A stretch of DNA of 7,234 nucleotides from an uncultured Bacteroidales bacterium (GTDB lineage Bacteria; Bacteroidota; Bacteroidia; Bacteroidales; UBA932): NCBI GenBank assembly GCA_902488725.1, contig CABTXO010000077.1, positions 1 to 7,234 on the forward strand, written 5' to 3'. Positions 6,066 through 7,234 of this stretch are shown piece after piece. Below the pieces are notes generated by a model. It saw nothing but the letters and a program-made list of their open reading frames with translations, searched no databases and was not told where the DNA came from. Positions within the stretch are counted from its first letter, which is position 1, and every line of letters starts with the position of its first letter. Made by a program: the position numbers and the translations under genes.

Positions 6066-6083
6066 GAATATTCGTACACCTGC
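6056..6083. repeat. 28-bp imperfect palindrome at the turning point of the two arrays
   Basis: GCAGGTG (6056-6062) pairs with CACCTGC (6077-6083), and the perfect palindrome GAATATTC (6066-6073) shares the same centre (6069/6070). In all, 12 of 14 pairs match. The left arm is the last ACCTGC-type site of the minus-strand array; the right arm is the first such site reading on the plus strand. Confidence 0.7.
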
Positions 6084-6258
6084 AAACGGAAAGGATTGAT
6101 TACGGTCGTGGTACGTTTGCAGATGGCAGGCAATTTGGTACACCTGAAGGTCATACCCTGCGTTGCAGCCCTATCCAGGGCGTCGAGCCCCTTTCAGGTG
6201 GAAAAAATCAGCCGCCACCGGAAAACGCAAACAATTTATCTGCAGAAAGATACGCCTC

Positions 6259-6284
6259 CAGGTGGCGTGAAATTATTCCACCTG
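6259..6284. repeat. Inverted pair CAGGTGG / CCACCTG
   Basis: CAGGTGG (6259-6265) and CCACCTG (6278-6284) are perfect 7-bp inverted arms with a 12-bp gap. The right arm is the start of the first unit of the 22-bp array. Same core word as the other dyad at 6056-6083. Confidence 0.6.
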
Positions 6285-6389
6285 CGGGCGAAAGTCGGAA
6301 TACCTGCGGGCGAAAGTCGGAATATTTGCGGGCGAAGGTCGGAATACCTGCGGGCGAAGGTCGGCACACCTGCGGGGGAAGGTCGACCT
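6280..6389 (+). repeat. 22-bp tandem repeat, 5 units
   Basis: Units begin at 6280, 6302, 6324, 6346 and 6368. The consensus is ACCTGCGGGCGAARGTCGGA plus AT. Units 1 and 2 have GAAAG and units 3-5 GAAGG; unit 3 has ATTTG for ACCTG, and unit 5 drifts after GGGGGAAGGTCG. Units abut directly, so no CRISPR spacers. Since 22 is not a multiple of 3, each unit shifts reading frame, which argues against a coding repeat. Confidence 0.9.
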
Positions 6390-6450
6390 CCGTTGAGGGT
6401 CGGCTTGAAGGGCACTTGCAGGGGATGCGGCAGCCCGGGAAATGAAGTGA

Positions 6451-6480
6451 TTTGAAAATTTGACACACAAACAATAGTTG
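6451..6480 (+). promoter_or_regulatory. Weak candidate promoter for the permease at 6505
   Basis: TTTG at 6451-6454 lies 20 nt before TAGTTG at 6475-6480, an imperfect fit to the Bacteroides -33 TTTG / -7 TAnnTTTG pair. A second TTTG is at 6459-6462. The stretch is AT-rich compared with its flanks. Placement upstream of a start that follows 866 nt without a gene makes a promoter likely somewhere here; this exact one is tentative. Confidence 0.3.
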
Positions 6481-6487
6481 AACAACC

Positions 6488-6507
6488 GATAACGATAGAT
6501 AACGATG
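6488..6507 (+). repeat. 10-bp tandem duplication running into the start codon
   Basis: GATAACGAT at 6488-6496 is repeated at 6498-6506 with one A between, and the second copy supplies the AT of the ATG at 6505. The site has no Shine-Dalgarno. Confidence 0.6.
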
Positions 6508-7234
6508 TCCATACAATTTTTTTCCAAGTACAACCGTGGCAATGTGGTGTCCACGATTCTGAACATCCTGGGGATGACGGCGGCCTTCGCCGCGATGTAC
6601 ATCATCTTCGTCCAGGTACACCACGACTTCACCTACAACCGGGCCGTCCGGGACTCGGAACGGATCTTCGTGATTACGATGCCGGACTGGTACGAAGAAG
6701 GCCGTTACATGACCTGGCTGAACCGGCCGCCGCACGAAGCGATGATCTCCTCCTTCCCGCAGGTAGATGCCGGCGGGACGGGCTATCTGTCCGGGCAGGA
6801 CTGCGAGCTCTTCCCGGGCGAGGACGGCGCCGGAGCCAAGCTGGCGCTCAAGGCTTCAGCCTTCTCGGAAGGAGCCATGAAAACCTTCGGTTTCGAGACC
6901 GTGGCCGGTTCCCTGCAGGATATAACGGACGAATTCCACTACGCCATCTCGGAATCCGCTTCCCGCCGGACCGGACTCGGGGTCGGCTCGGCCTTCCAGT
7001 TCCGGACGTCCGGCAACAACGGGAAGGGAAAAAAGTTGCCCGGGACCATCGTCGCCGTGTACAAGGACATGCCCCGCAATTCCGACCTGGCGTCCTTCGA
7101 CCTGTTCTCCAACATCGGAAAGGAAAGTCTGGAAGATTGGAATGAATGGAGCTATCCCTACTATGTAAAACTCAAGTCCGCCGACGACCGTCAAGCCTAC
7201 GAAGAACAAGGATCCGCATGGTGGCGGAAAACCC
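6505..7234 (+). CDS. FtsX/MacB-like ABC transporter permease, N-terminal 243 codons (3' end outside window)
   Basis: Open from ATG 6505 to the window edge. MSIQFFSKYNRGNVVSTILN leads into a first membrane helix (about 14-38), then HHDFTYNRAVRDSERIFVIT, which matches the start of a MacB_PCD periplasmic domain. Downstream motifs fit the family: ALKASAFSEGAMKTFGFETV (the 'a..vdp.Ff..F.f...G' segment), HYAISESASRRTG (the 'vlIse..A...fG' segment) and GTIVAVYKDMPRNSDLASFD (the 'tVvGV..d.P.ns.l.fd' segment). At 243 residues it covers only helix 1 and most of the first periplasmic domain; a full protein of about 780 residues is expected. It lacks the FLKFLSRNK start of the gene at 120, so it is a third N-terminal subtype. 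It follows a long gene-free stretch and probably has its own promoter. ATG 6505 is chosen because the helix and motif order begin directly after it. Confidence 0.9.
   Translation, partial: MSIQFFSKYNRGNVVSTILNILGMTAAFAAMYIIFVQVHHDFTYNRAVRDSERIFVITMPDWYEEGRYMTWLNRPPHEAMISSFPQVDAGGTGYLSGQDCELFPGEDGAGAKLALKASAFSEGAMKTFGFETVAGSLQDITDEFHYAISESASRRTGLGVGSAFQFRTSGNNGKGKKLPGTIVAVYKDMPRNSDLASFDLFSNIGKESLEDWNEWSYPYYVKLKSADDRQAYEEQGSAWWRKT

Larger units (their letters stand above)
5639..6504. other. 866-nt gene-free stretch rich in dyads and ACCTGCGGG-type repeats
   Basis: I find no supported gene here. Long open frames exist on both strands (for example 5636-6445 plus, 5685-6455 plus, 5669-6154 minus), but they overlap in different frames, show no recognisable domain, have weak third-position GC bias and run through tandem repeats whose 22- and 34-bp units are not multiples of three. 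What it does hold: near-perfect palindromes at 5686-5709, 5725-5744 and 5812-5821, a 34-bp array (5964-6065), a 28-bp dyad (6056-6083), a small hairpin GCCCT-ATCC-AGGGC (6168-6181), an inverted pair (6259-6284) and a 22-bp array (6280-6389). The last 60 nt (6445-6504) are AT-richer and probably carry the promoter of the permease at 6505. Confidence 0.7.

Noticed and set aside
5669..6154. 161-codon minus-strand frame as a gene
   Set aside because: Half of it reads through the 34-bp repeats, giving Gly/Arg/Cys-rich low complexity; no start context or domain. Kept only as part of the stop-poor observation.
6280..6389. CRISPR array
   Set aside because: Repeat units of 22 bp abut directly with no variable spacers, and no cas genes are present.
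6208..6735. 175-codon minus-strand frame
   Set aside because: It crosses the 22-bp array and overlaps the start of the supported permease at 6505 on the other strand.

Overview
The window looks like chromosomal DNA from a GC-rich member of the Bacteroidota, perhaps an Alistipes-like gut Bacteroidales. This rests on three things: the family of tandem FtsX/MacB-type permeases that begin with the FLKFLSRNKLYTAI-like signature, the general lack of strong Shine-Dalgarno sites, and Bacteroides-style promoter words (TTTG / TAnnTTTG). The genus is a guess.

Layout. Positions 1-4877 hold a head-to-tail array of ABC-transporter permeases: the last 37 codons of one (1-115), a complete 782-residue one (120-2468) and a complete one of about 778 residues (2541-4877). 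A fourth permease starts at 6505 and runs off the right edge. No ATPase, membrane-fusion protein or regulator gene lies in the window. Each complete permease has one N-terminal membrane helix, a large periplasmic domain, three more helices, a fourth helix leading to a second periplasmic domain, and three C-terminal helices. This is a duplicated MacB/FtsX layout, and the proteins probably pair with an ATPase encoded outside the window to move or respond to envelope-active compounds.

The gene junctions are unusual. A 115-bp segment (last ~25 codons of one gene plus first 12 codons of the next) occurs at 41-155 and again at 2394-2508 with 9 mismatches. At the second site the copied start makes only a 23-residue leader ORF, which overlaps the real start of the next permease by ATGA. 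The last 39 bases before the third base of the stop context are identical between the two complete permeases, although the genes are otherwise diverged. A worn copy of the same junction sits at 5604-5638 with no permease body attached.

Between the third permease and that orphan junction lies a minus-strand hicAB toxin-antitoxin pair (hicA 5277-5537, hicB 4889-5272) with a palindrome and a candidate promoter upstream of hicA. It ends 11 nt from the convergent permease.

Positions 5639-6504 hold no gene that I can support. The stretch is dense in dyad symmetries and contains two opposed arrays built on the word ACCTGCGGG: a 34-bp (2 x 17) array reading on the minus strand at 5964-6065 and a 22-bp array reading on the plus strand at 6280-6389, with a 28-bp imperfect palindrome at the turning point (6056-6083). 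This element, and the evidence of recombination at permease junctions, are the parts most worth following up.
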